Below are positions 43,980 to 53,736 of a DNA stretch of 64,000 bases, one piece after another. A program made the translations under genes and the position numbers. The notes below the pieces were generated by a model. The model saw only the letters and a program-made list of their open reading frames with translations. It ran no database searches and was not told where the DNA came from. Source of the stretch: Chloroflexi bacterium CFX4 (GTDB lineage Bacteria > Chloroflexota > Anaerolineae > Aggregatilineales > UBA2796); NCBI GenBank assembly GCA_021404685.1, contig QWHC01000015.1, positions 1 through 64,000 of the forward strand. Direction: 5' to 3'. The first letter of the stretch is position 1, and each line of letters begins with the position of its first letter.

Positions 43980-45086
43980 CTACACACTGCGATCAATCAA
44001 ATATTCCGCCCACTGCTGAAGCAGATCGCGGGCTGCGGAAGGCGGCACCGCGTGCAAGGCACTGATTGCTTCGCTGACCATGTGTTCGGCAAGCTGCTGC
44101 GTATAGGCGATGCTGCCAAGCGATTCTAGAATAGCGGTTGCCTGCTCAATTTGTTCGGATGTGGCGTGCAGATTGCCAATGATGCTCGCTAAGGTGCGGC
44201 GCTGATCCGCATCGGCGTGGCGCAGCGCATGAAAGACAATCAGCGTCTTTTTACCCTCGCGCAAATCTGCACCAACAGGCTTACCCGTCTTGGCAGGCTC
44301 ACCGATCACGCCCAGCACATCATCTTGGAGCTGAAAGGCAGTGCCGCATTGGCTGCAAAACTGCCCGATCTTTGCCACCAACGGATTATTGCCCACCACA
44401 TCACCCAAGCCGATGCGTGCGCCTGCCCGTCCCGCATAAGCATACAAGACGCCCGTCTTCTTCCGCAGCATTTCTAGCACGTCGTTCTCGCTCAGGTGAA
44501 TGGTATCGCGCCGTGCGGCAAACTGCACGTCGAGCGTCTCGCCTTCTACCAACGTCAGCTGCACGTCGGTTGCCAACTCGCCGACAAGGCTCAGCACAAG
44601 GGCAGGATCAACACCGTAGCGCGTGTACATATCGTGAAAGAGCATGTATGACCACGACTGCTGCACATCACCTGCCAGAATGCCAATCACACGCCCGTAA
44701 TGCGCTGCCTCTTCCGCGCCAAAGCCGAACTCTTCCGCGCCGCGCTCTGCGAAGGCAACATGCACTGTTGGCGCGCCGCGCCGTGTTTCGTCACGGTCAA
44801 TAATGTCATCGTGGACGAGCGTCCACGTATGGTAAAGTTCAACGCCGGCAGCGGCAGGTACGGCATGTGCTTCATCACCACCCACGGCAGCGCAGCACAG
44901 CAGCAGTACGGCAGGGCGCAGCGATTTTCCGCCCAAGCGTAGGTAGCTCAGCGCGGCTTCCTGAATATGTGCAGGGCGCAGGCGCTGCCCGTAGGTGTGG
45001 TTGAACAGGTAATCGTAAACGCGCTGACGGCGCTCAGCAAGGGCGCTGAACAACTCGGCATAGCGTGCATTGGGCGTCACAGTCAC
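43980..45086 (-). CDS. polyprenyl diphosphate synthase
   Basis: Trans-isoprenyl diphosphate synthase of about 368 residues. The first Asp-rich motif is [13 protein letters not shown] and the second is [12 protein letters not shown], followed by the conserved KKTL. It condenses isopentenyl diphosphate with an allylic primer to a C15-C45 product; chain length cannot be read safely from the sequence. I start at GTG 45086, which has AAGGG 8 nt upstream; the frame runs on to 45170 but overlaps the neighbouring gene. The product may serve the UbiA enzyme at 36630. Confidence 0.9.
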   Translation of the reverse strand: MTVTPNARYAELFSALAERRQRVYDYLFNHTYGQRLRPAHIQEAALSYLRLGGKSLRPAVLLLCCAAVGGDEAHAVPAAAGVELYHTWTLVHDDIIDRDETRRGAPTVHVAFAERGAEEFGFGAEEAAHYGRVIGILAGDVQQSWSYMLFHDMYTRYGVDPALVLSLVGELATDVQLTLVEGETLDVQFAARRDTIHLSENDVLEMLRKKTGVLYAYAGRAGARIGLGDVVGNNPLVAKIGQFCSQCGTAFQLQDDVLGVIGEPAKTGKPVGADLREGKKTLIVFHALRHADADQRRTLASIIGNLHATSEQIEQATAILESLGSIAYTQQLAEHMVSEAISALHAVPPSAARDLLQQWAEYLIDRSV

Positions 45087-45108
45087 AAAAACATCCCTTC
45101 TCAGCGGT

Positions 45109-46293
45109 CTAGCGGATTGGGCGTTGAAAGGCGGAATCAAGCGCGAAGGGCTGCGCCAAGCGCACGGCAATAAACTCGGTGGCGTCTGCTTCTGCGTTGC
45201 TGCGCCCTAAGCCATAGGGCAAACGGTTATTGTTGGCAATCAGGATGGTTTGCTCGTCAATCGGATATAGCGCGCTAATGGCGCTGAATGGGAAGCGGAA
45301 CGGATTGCCCAAGCCGAAGGCATTCGGTGGTGCGCTGAACACCTCACTGGTCGAGATTCCGCTTGGGTCTGCCAAATTGAGCAGATCAGCAACCTGTGTT
45401 TTGCCGCCGCTTGCGATGTTGATCAGGAAAACGCGCTTGAAGGCAGCGGCGCGATTCTCGTTGGCATCTGCTTCTACAATGAACGCCTCTTGGCTGTTGA
45501 TCATCGCAAAGCCGCCCACGATATGGTTAGCGCTCTCTAGCGTATAGTTGGCGGGCAGATCGGTGAAGGTACGTGTGGTCAGATCGTAGGCGCGAAAGAC
45601 AACCTGCTGCCGATTGGCGGTGCTGCGCTGCGCGATGATCAGCGCTGAGCCATCTGGATAAATGCTCATGCCGTGCAACGCGCCACCATCAAGGGCGACG
45701 GGTGCTTCCAACAGCTTGCCGAAGGCATCAAAGCGCAGCAGGACGGGAGAATTCGCATCTGCCACCCAAAAGGCACCGCCGGGCGTGCGCTGGAAGGCAC
45801 GCGGCACAAAATCCGCACCACTTAGGTAGCGCAAGCGAGTCTCCGCGTTCACAATGCGGCGCTCGATCTTGCCATCGGGATCGCCCAGGTGCTGCCAATT
45901 CAGCAGCGAGACATCACCGGCACCGCTTTGAGCGCGGCGGAATGCCAGCTCAACAGTATACATTCGCAGCAGGTAATCACCACTTTGGGCAGGGATGCCA
46001 AACTGCCCATCCACCAGTAGTAGCCACGTGCCGGGATATTCACCGGGCAGCACCGCACTGATAGTACCGACTGGCTGGCTATCAAAAGGGAACTTCACAC
46101 CGTTGACCAGTGCGCCGGCGGCAAGTGCCGCGCCAGCAGGCTGACCGTCTACCTGTGTGTTGGCAGGCATCACTGCACGCCCAACCAACTGTGCCGCGTC
46201 GCCTTGTGCGGCTGCCGTCTGCGCGCTGATCAGCGCACCGATTAGCAGGGCAAGCCATAGCACCCCTGCACACCGCGAAAATAGTTTACGCAT
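45109..46293 (-). CDS. secreted phytase-like/esterase-like beta-propeller protein
   Basis: Exported protein of 394 residues with a signal peptide (CAGVLWLALLIGALISA, cleavage near AAAQGD). The propeller-like body ends with ISALYPIDEQTILIANNN and DATEFIAVRL, the pattern of the 'esterase-like activity of phytase' family. The activity is not proven for most members. I choose the ATG at 46293 after GGAGG; the frame to 46407 has no signal-peptide logic and lies above a promoter. Confidence 0.75.
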   Translation of the reverse strand: MRKLFSRCAGVLWLALLIGALISAQTAAAQGDAAQLVGRAVMPANTQVDGQPAGAALAAGALVNGVKFPFDSQPVGTISAVLPGEYPGTWLLLVDGQFGIPAQSGDYLLRMYTVELAFRRAQSGAGDVSLLNWQHLGDPDGKIERRIVNAETRLRYLSGADFVPRAFQRTPGGAFWVADANSPVLLRFDAFGKLLEAPVALDGGALHGMSIYPDGSALIIAQRSTANRQQVVFRAYDLTTRTFTDLPANYTLESANHIVGGFAMINSQEAFIVEADANENRAAAFKRVFLINIASGGKTQVADLLNLADPSGISTSEVFSAPPNAFGLGNPFRFPFSAISALYPIDEQTILIANNNRLPYGLGRSNAEADATEFIAVRLAQPFALDSAFQRPIR

Positions 46294-46331
46294 ATCTGTT
46301 TTGCCTCCGCTGCCGAAGTTACCTTCAGGAA

Positions 46332-46361
46332 ATTGTATGCCGTGCCGAAAATTTGTGCCAA
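46332..46361 (-). promoter_or_regulatory. promoter of the phytase-like gene
   Basis: Minus strand TTGGCA (plus 46356-46361), 18 bp spacer, TACAAT (46332-46337). Both hexamers match consensus at five of six bases. The leader is about 30 nt and includes GGAGG. Confidence 0.6.
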
Positions 46362-46577
46362 TGTTAGCGTTTGCAAACAGCCTCAATTGATAATAAACCC
46401 TACGCAATTCATACGTTTACGCAGCGTTTTACCTTTCTTAAAGCTCAAATGCTTTTCCGCGGTCTATAATGTATGGCTGTCGTTTAACAGTGTTTCCTAT
46501 CGGCAACCCACTGTTAGTTACATCATGTTCTACTCGCCGAGTCAGAAACCTTCACCCATTGATGGGAGGCTTTTTCG

Positions 46578-47330
46578 ATGAAGAGTTTGATTGTTTTCGT
46601 GGTGATCCTTGCCGTCTTGTTTGCTGCGGCGCCCAACCAACCAACATTGGCGCAGAGCAGCATCAGCTATGGTGATACGGTTCAGGGCGAACTGACCAGC
46701 TCTGCCAGTAAAATTTCGTATGCCTTTGAGGGCAAGCGCGGCGATATTGCCGTTGTGCAGATGATCGCTGCACCGAGCAACGGTGCAATTGGCGCGCAGC
46801 TTAACGTGACGGATAGCGGTGGCGCCAAGCTGGCAGACTCAGCGGCATTGATCATCTTTGGGCGTCTGGGTGAGATTGTGGTGGTGGAAGTGCCAAGCGA
46901 TGGCACCTACACGATCAATGTGGAGAGCGGCTCTAGCGGCACAACGGGTGCCTTTGATCTTGTGCTGCTGCAAGCCGAGTTTCTCGAACTGAACTCACCA
47001 GTTGAGGGTGAAGCAAGCAGCACGCCTGATGATCAGCGCGGACGCTATTCCAACTTCTATGTGGTGGAGAGCCGCAGCGATGTTGAGCTGCGCTATGAGC
47101 GGCTGAGCGGCAACTACACACCTGCGATGATCGTCTTGGGCGTGGAAGCGGGCAACAATCTGTTCGAGCGCGCCTTTTTGGGTGGTTCGTTGCTGACCAA
47201 AGGCAGCATCACCATTGAGGGCAGCCGCGATTTCCGCCTTGTGACGGTTGGATCGCTTAACTTTGGCAGCAGCGGGCGTGGCACGGTGCAGACCTCCACT
47301 TTCCGCCTGACGCTTGCTAACGCGGATTAA
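46578..47330 (+). CDS. secreted PPC-like beta-sandwich protein
   Basis: A 250-residue protein with a signal peptide (IVFVVILAVLFAAAP, cleavage after LAQ). The mature part starts ISYGDTVQGEL and contains the jelly-roll pattern of bacterial pre-peptidase C-terminal (PPC) domains (KISYAFEGKRGDIAVV, PSDGTYTINVE). A second, less clear beta domain makes up the rest (about 135-250). No catalytic motif is seen; a surface binding or structural role is likely. GGGAGG precedes the ATG. Confidence 0.7.
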   Translation: MKSLIVFVVILAVLFAAAPNQPTLAQSSISYGDTVQGELTSSASKISYAFEGKRGDIAVVQMIAAPSNGAIGAQLNVTDSGGAKLADSAALIIFGRLGEIVVVEVPSDGTYTINVESGSSGTTGAFDLVLLQAEFLELNSPVEGEASSTPDDQRGRYSNFYVVESRSDVELRYERLSGNYTPAMIVLGVEAGNNLFERAFLGGSLLTKGSITIEGSRDFRLVTVGSLNFGSSGRGTVQTSTFRLTLANAD

Positions 47331-47351
47331 CGCCTCACACATTCCCTTGTT

Positions 47352-47381
47352 CAACGTGCCGTCCGATCAGGTGGCACGTTG
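47352..47381 (+). terminator. hairpin between convergent genes
   Basis: CAACGTGCC and GGCACGTTG arms (9 bp, 12-base loop) between the PPC-like gene and the convergent PAS kinase gene. There is no T tract. Confidence 0.4.
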
Positions 47382-47439
47382 ATTCCAAGTGTCCCCGCCG
47401 CACGGTTTACCATATTCCATGGGCTTCTTCAAAGCGCAC

Positions 47440-48786
47440 TCACTGTGCGGCTATCCCTGAGATAGGCAGAAAGAGCGTGAAGGTGCTGCCGCTACCCGGC
47501 GTACTCTCCACGATGATGCTGCCGCCATGCCCTTCAATGATCTTCTGCGCGATTGGCAACCCTAAGCCCATGCCACCGGTATCGCTTTGGCGCGCATAAT
47601 CGGCGCGGAAGAAGCGATCAAACAAGCGCGGCACAATCTCGGCAGGAATGCCCATGCCGTTATCCGCCACCTTGATGACAATCTGCGTACCACAGCGCTG
47701 TGTGGTCACTTCCACCCGCCCGCCCTTGGGCGTGAATTGCAAAGCATTCTGCACAATGTGCCGTACTGCCCGCGCCAATTCATAGGCATCTACATGGGCA
47801 AGCGGCAACCTGAGATCAGGCGTGAACACGAGAGCGACGCCTTTCTCCAAGACCGCCAGCATTTCGGATTCACAGACGTTGCTCACGATGCTGTTTACAT
47901 CGTTGAGCGAGAATCTGAAATGCAGACGGCTATCCAGCAGCGCCATATCGAGCAGACTCTCGATCAGGCGTTGCAAGCGCAGCGTACTCATCTCCAGTGC
48001 CTCGTTCCGCCCCAGCAGGGCAGAGAGCGTTTGGTGGAGCGTTGTAAGCTGGGCTTGGGCATAGGGCGTTGGCAGTTGCGTGCTAAGCTCGATCAGTTGG
48101 CGTGCGAGACGGTTGCTAAGCTGGTTCAGCAGGTAGGTTGAAGTCCGCACGACCGTGATCGGCGTGTTCAGGTCGTGCGCCAGATCGCGGATGATGTTTT
48201 GCAGCGCCGTCACGCGCTCACGCTCAATGAGCAGTTCACGTTCGCGCTGCTCAGTGCGAAGCCGCTCACCAATATCGCGTACCACACTTTGAATGTAAAG
48301 TGGGTTGCCTTCCGCATCACGGATCAGGCACGCGCTGACCTCAACCTTGAAGTAGCTGCCATCTTTGCGGCGCATGGTGCGCTGATAAAGCGGCAACCGT
48401 TCATCGGCGAGGATGGCATCAAATTTCTGGAAGGATTGTGAGCGTTCTTCGGGTGCAACCAAATCAAAGGCGTGCAGTCCGATCAAATCTTCCTCTGTGC
48501 AGCCAAACAGTTCGCAAGCGCGGCGGTTCACCATGAAAATTCGCAAAGAGTCGTTTGCTGTGAACAGCACGACACTATCATCGGTGTGATCAAACAGGGC
48601 GCGGTAGAGGGCGTACTCATTGACAGGCTGTGTGTTATTGAGTGCTGGCTGCATAATGGCAAGCACTTCCTCAGGATAGGTCATATCCAATTCGCGGCAG
48701 AGCGCCATCAGTCGCTGAAACGACACGGCATCCTTGCTGCATTCATGGATGGTTTGTATGTGAGCAGCGGATAGCAACCGAACCAT
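47440..48786 (-). CDS. soluble PAS sensor histidine kinase
   Basis: A 448-residue cytoplasmic kinase with no membrane segment. It has a short N-terminal region (1-55), a PAS domain with PAC-like end (about 58-175), a coiled coil, a HisKA-like dimerisation domain with H204 in DLAHDLNTPI, and an ATPase domain (VADNGMGIP, FDRFFRA, GMGLGLPIA). The helical insert after the phospho-His (about 215-275) is longer than usual. No response regulator is adjacent. An extended -10 lies about 42 bp upstream of the ATG. Confidence 0.88.
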   Translation of the reverse strand: MVRLLSAAHIQTIHECSKDAVSFQRLMALCRELDMTYPEEVLAIMQPALNNTQPVNEYALYRALFDHTDDSVVLFTANDSLRIFMVNRRACELFGCTEEDLIGLHAFDLVAPEERSQSFQKFDAILADERLPLYQRTMRRKDGSYFKVEVSACLIRDAEGNPLYIQSVVRDIGERLRTEQRERELLIERERVTALQNIIRDLAHDLNTPITVVRTSTYLLNQLSNRLARQLIELSTQLPTPYAQAQLTTLHQTLSALLGRNEALEMSTLRLQRLIESLLDMALLDSRLHFRFSLNDVNSIVSNVCESEMLAVLEKGVALVFTPDLRLPLAHVDAYELARAVRHIVQNALQFTPKGGRVEVTTQRCGTQIVIKVADNGMGIPAEIVPRLFDRFFRADYARQSDTGGMGLGLPIAQKIIEGHGGSIIVESTPGSGSTFTLFLPISGIAAQ

Positions 48787-48827
48787 ACAGATACTTTACT
48801 TACTTTACAGCTTGCAAAACTTTGAAA

Positions 48828-48833
48828 AAGTAT
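48828..48833 (-). promoter_or_regulatory. extended -10 promoter element of the PAS kinase gene
   Basis: TGTTATACT on the minus strand (TG-n-TATACT), about 42 bp before the ATG. No good -35 is present, as is common for extended -10 promoters. Confidence 0.45.
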
Positions 48834-48951
48834 AACATTTCAGCCTGCTTATTGGATCAGCGCGCAATTAGAAAATTATCACAAAAGCGTTCGTTGGTGG
48901 TATGTTTTCCGCGTCTTAGAGGTCGTTGTGCTGCTGCTTCTGTCCAAGACG

Positions 48952-48980
48952 TTGCCAAGCACGCGCTTTTTTTGTAATAT
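48952..48980 (+). promoter_or_regulatory. candidate promoter of the TolB-like gene
   Basis: TTGCCA (48952-48957), 17 bp spacer, TAATAT (48975-48980), leaving a leader of about 35 nt to the ATG at 49023. It may drive the whole cluster to 53736. Confidence 0.45.
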
Positions 48981-49022
48981 CCTTGCCACTGCTGACGCAT
49001 AAATGCCAAACCGTGAGGATTG

Positions 49023-51170
49023 ATGCTTACTCGCCTGCTGCGCCTGATTGATAAACTGCTAAATGCACTGCTGCGCGTCGTCATTTGGGCCTTTGAGCAG
49101 GCAGCACGCCAACTGTACCTGTGGCGCGTCTCGGTGGTAGGCGTGATCACGTTGCTGGCAGGCATCGCGCTGTACACCTTACAAGGTGGACGCGCTATTT
49201 ATGCCACCACCGCCGAACGTAGCCGTGCGATGATGGCGCGCCGCGCTGAGCAGATCGCGGCACAGGCAGAGCACGCACCTGATAAGCGCGTGCTGCGCGA
49301 AGACCCTCTCAAAACACAGAACCGCGCCCTCAGCTTGTTCACCGTAGTGTTGCTGGCTGCCCTGATCAGTTTGATTTTGTGGACAACTTCCGGCGGCACA
49401 GCGGCGCGCTCTGTGGCAGGCGGCTTTGGCGGCAGTTTACCCCTGCTGCCCACGCAACCAACGCCAACACCACTCACGCCGACGCCGACTCTGCCGCCCA
49501 CTTTCACGCCCGTCCCTGATCCGCTGCGGATCAGCGGCAGCTTGGTCTATTCGGCGCGTCTCAACGGGCGCGAGAATCTGTGGGCGCTTGGTATTGGGCA
49601 GAGCGAACCGATCCGCCTAACCAACACACCTACTGACGACCGCGATCCTGCCTGGAGTCCGGATGGGGCGCGAGTCGCTTTCACCAGTCGGCGCGGCGGC
49701 AGTTGGAATTTGTACATCCTAGAGATGGCAACGGGTGCCATCACGCAGCTCACCTACTCACCCGCCTACGAAGCATCACCAACGTGGAGTCCGGATGGGC
49801 AGTTCATCGCCTACGAGGCATACGAAGGCGGCAACCTCGATATTTATGTGGTGCCAAGCGATGGCTCTGGTGCGCCCGCCCGCCTCACCTATCACCCTGC
49901 GCCCGATTTCTCGCCCGCGTGGAATCCAGGCGGGTCACCCGTTCCTGGACGCCAAATTGCCTACGTCAGCCTGCGCGATGGCAACCCTGAAATCTACGTG
50001 ATTGATCTGGATCGTCCCATTGAGGAAGAAGCACTGCGCCTGACCAATACGCCGAACGTTGAAGAACAAAATCCTGCCTGGAGTCCGGATGGGACGCGCA
50101 TCGCCTACAATGCGCGCATCAATGGCATTGATCTGGTGCTGACGCGCAGCCTTGCCCAGCCGAATGCCGAGCCGCTGACCATTGGGCAAGGGCGTGCGCC
50201 AAGCTGGGCGCCCAGCGGTGCCAGTTTGCTGTTTGCCCTTGAGAGTGGCACGAACACAACGCTTGTTGGTGGGCTGGCAGTTGGCAGCGGCGCAGCAGCC
50301 ACCGCGATCAGCGTGCGCGGGCAGGTTGAGCGCATCAGTTGGACGGCGAACAACCTCTCTGAGGCGCTGCTGCTGAGTGGTGGCGCGCCTGATGACGAAC
50401 GTCCGCTTTACACCGAAAATGTGGAGGGTCGGCGCGATAGTCCGCCTTATTATCAGGTGCGTGCCTTGAACAGCGTCTCGGCGGCGGCGCTTGCCGCGCT
50501 CTCTGATCGGGTGGACGACTCGTTTGTGGCGCTGCGTGAGGCAGTCTTGCGGCAAAGCGGCATAGATTTTCTGGGCGCTTTGCAGGATGCCATTTGGACG
50601 CTGGATCGGCTGCCAGAGCCGGGACAGCCGCGCCAAAGCTGGCACTACGCCGGGCGCGCCTTTGCTTTTGACCGCAACCTCGTCTTTAATTTGCCGCTGC
50701 CGCCCATCGAAGTGGTGCGTGAAGAAGTTGGTGCGAATGTCGTTTGGCGCGTCTATCTGCGCGTGGCGGAAACAGCGCAAAGTGGGCAGCTTGGAGAGCC
50801 GCTGAAACGCCTACCGTGGGATTTTGCCAGCCGCAGCGCGGGCGATCCGCAAATTTTTGAGCAGGGTGGACGGCTGAAAGCCGCCGTGCCAATTGGCTAC
50901 TACATTGATCTGACGCGCCTTGCTGAAGATTACGGTTGGCAGCGCGTGCCAGCCGGACGCGATTGGCGCAGCAACTTCCCAAGCATCCTCTACTGGCAGT
51001 TTGAGCGCCGCGACGGGCTGACTTGGGATGAAGCAATGCTTGAACTCTATACGCAAGAGCAAATAGACGCCTTCCTATTTGGCGCACGCTTGCAGCCAAC
51101 GGCAACCCCTGCGGATGCTGCGCCGCTGCGCCGTTCCCCCACACCAATACCGCCTGATGCAGGCAATTAG
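49023..51170 (+). CDS. membrane-anchored TolB-like WD40/PD40 beta-propeller protein
   Basis: A 715-residue protein. Membrane segments lie near residues 35-55 and 105-122, followed by a Thr/Pro linker (PTPTPLTPTPTLPPT). A beta-propeller of PD40 repeats follows, each with WSPDG-like cores (AWSPDGARVAFTSRRGG, TWSPDGQFIAYEAYEGG, AWSPDGTRIAYNA). A C-terminal domain of about 250 residues is unassigned (TLDRLPEPGQPRQSWHYAGR is a typical stretch). TolB-like propellers bind other envelope proteins. The ATG at 49023 has GAGG upstream. It heads a four-gene envelope cluster. Confidence 0.82.
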   Translation: MLTRLLRLIDKLLNALLRVVIWAFEQAARQLYLWRVSVVGVITLLAGIALYTLQGGRAIYATTAERSRAMMARRAEQIAAQAEHAPDKRVLREDPLKTQNRALSLFTVVLLAALISLILWTTSGGTAARSVAGGFGGSLPLLPTQPTPTPLTPTPTLPPTFTPVPDPLRISGSLVYSARLNGRENLWALGIGQSEPIRLTNTPTDDRDPAWSPDGARVAFTSRRGGSWNLYILEMATGAITQLTYSPAYEASPTWSPDGQFIAYEAYEGGNLDIYVVPSDGSGAPARLTYHPAPDFSPAWNPGGSPVPGRQIAYVSLRDGNPEIYVIDLDRPIEEEALRLTNTPNVEEQNPAWSPDGTRIAYNARINGIDLVLTRSLAQPNAEPLTIGQGRAPSWAPSGASLLFALESGTNTTLVGGLAVGSGAAATAISVRGQVERISWTANNLSEALLLSGGAPDDERPLYTENVEGRRDSPPYYQVRALNSVSAAALAALSDRVDDSFVALREAVLRQSGIDFLGALQDAIWTLDRLPEPGQPRQSWHYAGRAFAFDRNLVFNLPLPPIEVVREEVGANVVWRVYLRVAETAQSGQLGEPLKRLPWDFASRSAGDPQIFEQGGRLKAAVPIGYYIDLTRLAEDYGWQRVPAGRDWRSNFPSILYWQFERRDGLTWDEAMLELYTQEQIDAFLFGARLQPTATPADAAPLRRSPTPIPPDAGN

Positions 51171-51188
51171 CACCCGTGAGGAATCGCT

Positions 51189-52445
51189 ATGCGTAAAGTA
51201 ATTGGCGGCATCGCCGTGTTGATCTTGGCAAGTGCTGCTGTGTTGCTGCTGCTGTGGCTGCTCAACCGCCCCGCCAGCGCCGACGCTGAGCCAGCACCAC
51301 CCACCAGCATCGCTGTGCTGCCTAGCCCAACTGAAACGCCGCGCCGCCGTGACTGGGAAGCTGTAGTGCAGGGCGAACTCCTCGCCGCGCAGACCGCGCC
51401 ACCACCCACCTTCACGCTTGCACCAACCCACACACCCACGCCGCCGCTCAGCCTGCTTTGGCAGCACACACCGACACCCACACGCTTTCAGCCTGATCGA
51501 GCGACCGTTGCCGCGCCGATTGCGGCTGCCAGCCCGGAAGCACCTGCCATTGCCCGCAACAATGATCCGCGCCGCGGCGAGTTCTCACCACCGCCAGAGC
51601 AAGTGCCGCTCTCGCTTGACCCACGCGATCATTTCTGGTTTCGGCGCCCGGTTGATTCTTCGGCAAACAGTGCCTCGATCTTCTGGTATGCCTACGGATC
51701 GGACGGACCGCGTAACGAGTGGCGCGTGCATCACGGCGTAGATTTGCCCAACCCAATTGGCAAAGAAGTGCGCGCTTCTGCGGCTGGGCGCGTCATTTGG
51801 GCAGCCGATAACTACGTTTGGTACGAGAATGGTCGCTATGTCGAGTCCGCCTACACCTACGGTAACGTGGTCATCATCGAGCATAACTTCGGTTTTCAGG
51901 GCAAGCGGCTCTACACGCTCTACGCACATCTGCAAGTGATCCTTGTTGAGGTAGGGCAAGACGTACAAACGGGCGAAATTATCGGCTTAAGCGGACGCAG
52001 CGGCGTGGTCAGCGGACCGCACGTCCATTTTGAGGTGCGCGTTGGGCGCAACAGCTACTATGAGACGCGTAACCCGATCTTGTGGATGGCACCTTACGAA
52101 AATCACGGCGTGATAGCAGGGCGTGTGTTGTTCTCGGATGGCACGCCGGTCCAAGATGTGACCGTCTCGCTGCTGCGAAACGGGCGCGTAGTGGATACGA
52201 CCACCACCTATGTTAATCCGCGCCTGCCCAACAAACGCACTTGGAATGTGAACAGCGATGAGGTGTGGCGCGAAAATTTCGTAATTGGTGATGTGACGGC
52301 TGGTGTGTATCAGCTTGCGGTTAACGTTGGTGGCAGACGCCTTGTGCGCGATGTGATTGTGCGCCCAGCGACTACATCTTTCGTGGATTTCAGCGAATCC
52401 GAGGCTGTGCCACTGCCAACACCTTCACCGACGCCAGCCGGCTAG
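51189..52445 (+). CDS. membrane-anchored M23 metallopeptidase
   Basis: A 418-residue protein with an N-terminal membrane helix (about 4-26) and long Thr/Pro-rich linkers (to about 155). An M23 peptidase domain follows, with zinc ligands H181 and D185 (HHGVD) and the HVH pair H278/H280. A C-terminal carboxypeptidase-regulatory-like beta domain (about 305-400) ends in another Thr/Pro tail. It is expected to act on peptidoglycan outside the membrane. It lies 18 bp after the TolB-like gene in the same direction. Confidence 0.88.
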   Translation: MRKVIGGIAVLILASAAVLLLLWLLNRPASADAEPAPPTSIAVLPSPTETPRRRDWEAVVQGELLAAQTAPPPTFTLAPTHTPTPPLSLLWQHTPTPTRFQPDRATVAAPIAAASPEAPAIARNNDPRRGEFSPPPEQVPLSLDPRDHFWFRRPVDSSANSASIFWYAYGSDGPRNEWRVHHGVDLPNPIGKEVRASAAGRVIWAADNYVWYENGRYVESAYTYGNVVIIEHNFGFQGKRLYTLYAHLQVILVEVGQDVQTGEIIGLSGRSGVVSGPHVHFEVRVGRNSYYETRNPILWMAPYENHGVIAGRVLFSDGTPVQDVTVSLLRNGRVVDTTTTYVNPRLPNKRTWNVNSDEVWRENFVIGDVTAGVYQLAVNVGGRRLVRDVIVRPATTSFVDFSESEAVPLPTPSPTPAG

Positions 52446-52459
52446 GGCAGGATGAAACC

Positions 52460-53161
52460 ATGATACGCCTTACAGCATGGCTGGTTGCGATCAGCCTTGT
52501 GCTTAGCACACTTATTCACGGCGCTCGTACGGTCGGCAATGAGCATTCGCTCACCTTTGACAGCCTGTTCACCAATGCGGATGGCACGCCTTGCGGCTTT
52601 CCGTGCATGTTGGGCGTGCAGCCAAGCGAAACACTCTTTCTAGATGCCCTTCGCATTGTGCGCGAACATCCAGTGGTGCGTGGGCAACTGCTTACCGAGC
52701 GCGTGGACGGCAACCTTGTCGAATTGATCGGCGTAGATATTACAGTAGTGCTGCTGCGTGGCAGACGCGGCGAACTTGCCTTGATCAGCATTCACACCGA
52801 GCCGTTCAACACAGTCATTGTGCCAGCCGAGCGCTTCAGCCAGACCTATACACGCATCGAATCGTTAGGCAAGCTGGGCGATGTCTTGGCGCGCTTTGGC
52901 ATTCCTGATCATGTGCTTGTGCCGCGCCGCAGCGCTAACATGGCACGCTTGTTTTATCCGCAGCATGGCATGGTCATCACAGGGCAAGTTGGTGGTAGAG
53001 ATGGCGGCACGCATATGCAAGTTGCCGATGAAGTGCAGTATATCGGCATCAGCGCCGCCGATTGGTACCGCGACTCGTGGCAAGGGCTAACCTTTTCTGC
53101 CACCACATGGCATGGCTTCAGCCGCGCCATGCGCTACTTGCAAACATCACGGTTGCCCTGA
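52460..53161 (+). CDS. exported protein, ADGTPC-motif paralogue 1, unknown
   Basis: A 233-residue protein with an N-terminal signal or anchor helix (ITAWLVAISLVLSTL region). It then has the motif NADGTPCGFPCMLGVQP at about residue 45, with two Cys three residues apart. The rest is predicted alpha/beta with no motif I recognise. It lies 14 bp after the M23 gene and 2 bp before a paralogue with the same motif; the two share the same length class and segment order. Confidence 0.6.
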   Translation: MIRLTAWLVAISLVLSTLIHGARTVGNEHSLTFDSLFTNADGTPCGFPCMLGVQPSETLFLDALRIVREHPVVRGQLLTERVDGNLVELIGVDITVVLLRGRRGELALISIHTEPFNTVIVPAERFSQTYTRIESLGKLGDVLARFGIPDHVLVPRRSANMARLFYPQHGMVITGQVGGRDGGTHMQVADEVQYIGISAADWYRDSWQGLTFSATTWHGFSRAMRYLQTSRLP

Positions 53162-53163
53162 CC

Positions 53164-53736
53164 ATGCTGCGCCTGATCACGTTTTGCGCGCTCTGCCTAG
53201 CGCTTTTGATCAGCGCGGTACGCGGGCTTGGTCAGCATCTCCCAACTGCCTACGCAGCCTATTTCAGCACGGCTGATGGCACACCTTGCGCCACGCCTTG
53301 TGTGTTCGGCGTGCAGCCTGCCTATTTCGCCCTCGCGCCGATCATCAAGCGCTTACAGGCGCATCCCTTGATCGCCGCCAGTGATCAAGGGCTGTTCAAC
53401 GATGATCTGGCAGTCTTTGCCACGGACGATTTTTCTGTGGTGGTCAGTCAGGCGAGCGATCCTGTCATGTTTGTGACCCTGCTAGAGCCGCTGCCGCTCG
53501 GTGACGTATTGGCGGCATTAGGCACGCCCAGTCACACCTACTTTGAGCGCACACGGCGCGGGCTTAACCAAATCATGCTTTTCGAGGGCGGGCGGCTCTC
53601 GGTGGAGGTCTGGCATACGGCGCGTGCTACGCACAACACACCGCAAGCGCAGGTGATGCGCTTGGGTGTGGCAGCTCGCGGCTTCAACATGCAAAACGCA
53701 GCGACTTGGCGCGGTTTAGGTGTGCTTTGGCGTTAG
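53164..53736 (+). CDS. exported protein, ADGTPC-motif paralogue 2, unknown
   Basis: A 190-residue protein with a signal or anchor helix (LITFCALCLALLISAV) and the motif STADGTPCATPCVFGVQP. It then has a segment order like the preceding gene (a short helix, a domain ending in LGDVLAALGTPSHTYF, compare LGDVLARFGIPDHVLV there). I start at ATG 53164, 2 bp after the stop of paralogue 1; the frame stays open upstream only inside that gene. Its last 21 bp overlap the end of the convergent plsX gene. Confidence 0.58.
   Translation: MLRLITFCALCLALLISAVRGLGQHLPTAYAAYFSTADGTPCATPCVFGVQPAYFALAPIIKRLQAHPLIAASDQGLFNDDLAVFATDDFSVVVSQASDPVMFVTLLEPLPLGDVLAALGTPSHTYFERTRRGLNQIMLFEGGRLSVEVWHTARATHNTPQAQVMRLGVAARGFNMQNAATWRGLGVLWR

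Noticed and set aside
49649-50096. Near-identical GGAGTCCGGATGGG blocks as a DNA repeat
   Set aside because: They encode the WSPDG core of successive propeller repeats and are explained by the protein.
49935-50780. 281-codon open frame antisense to the TolB-like gene
   Set aside because: Same reason: fully inside a clear PD40 propeller gene, rich in Arg and His, no motif.
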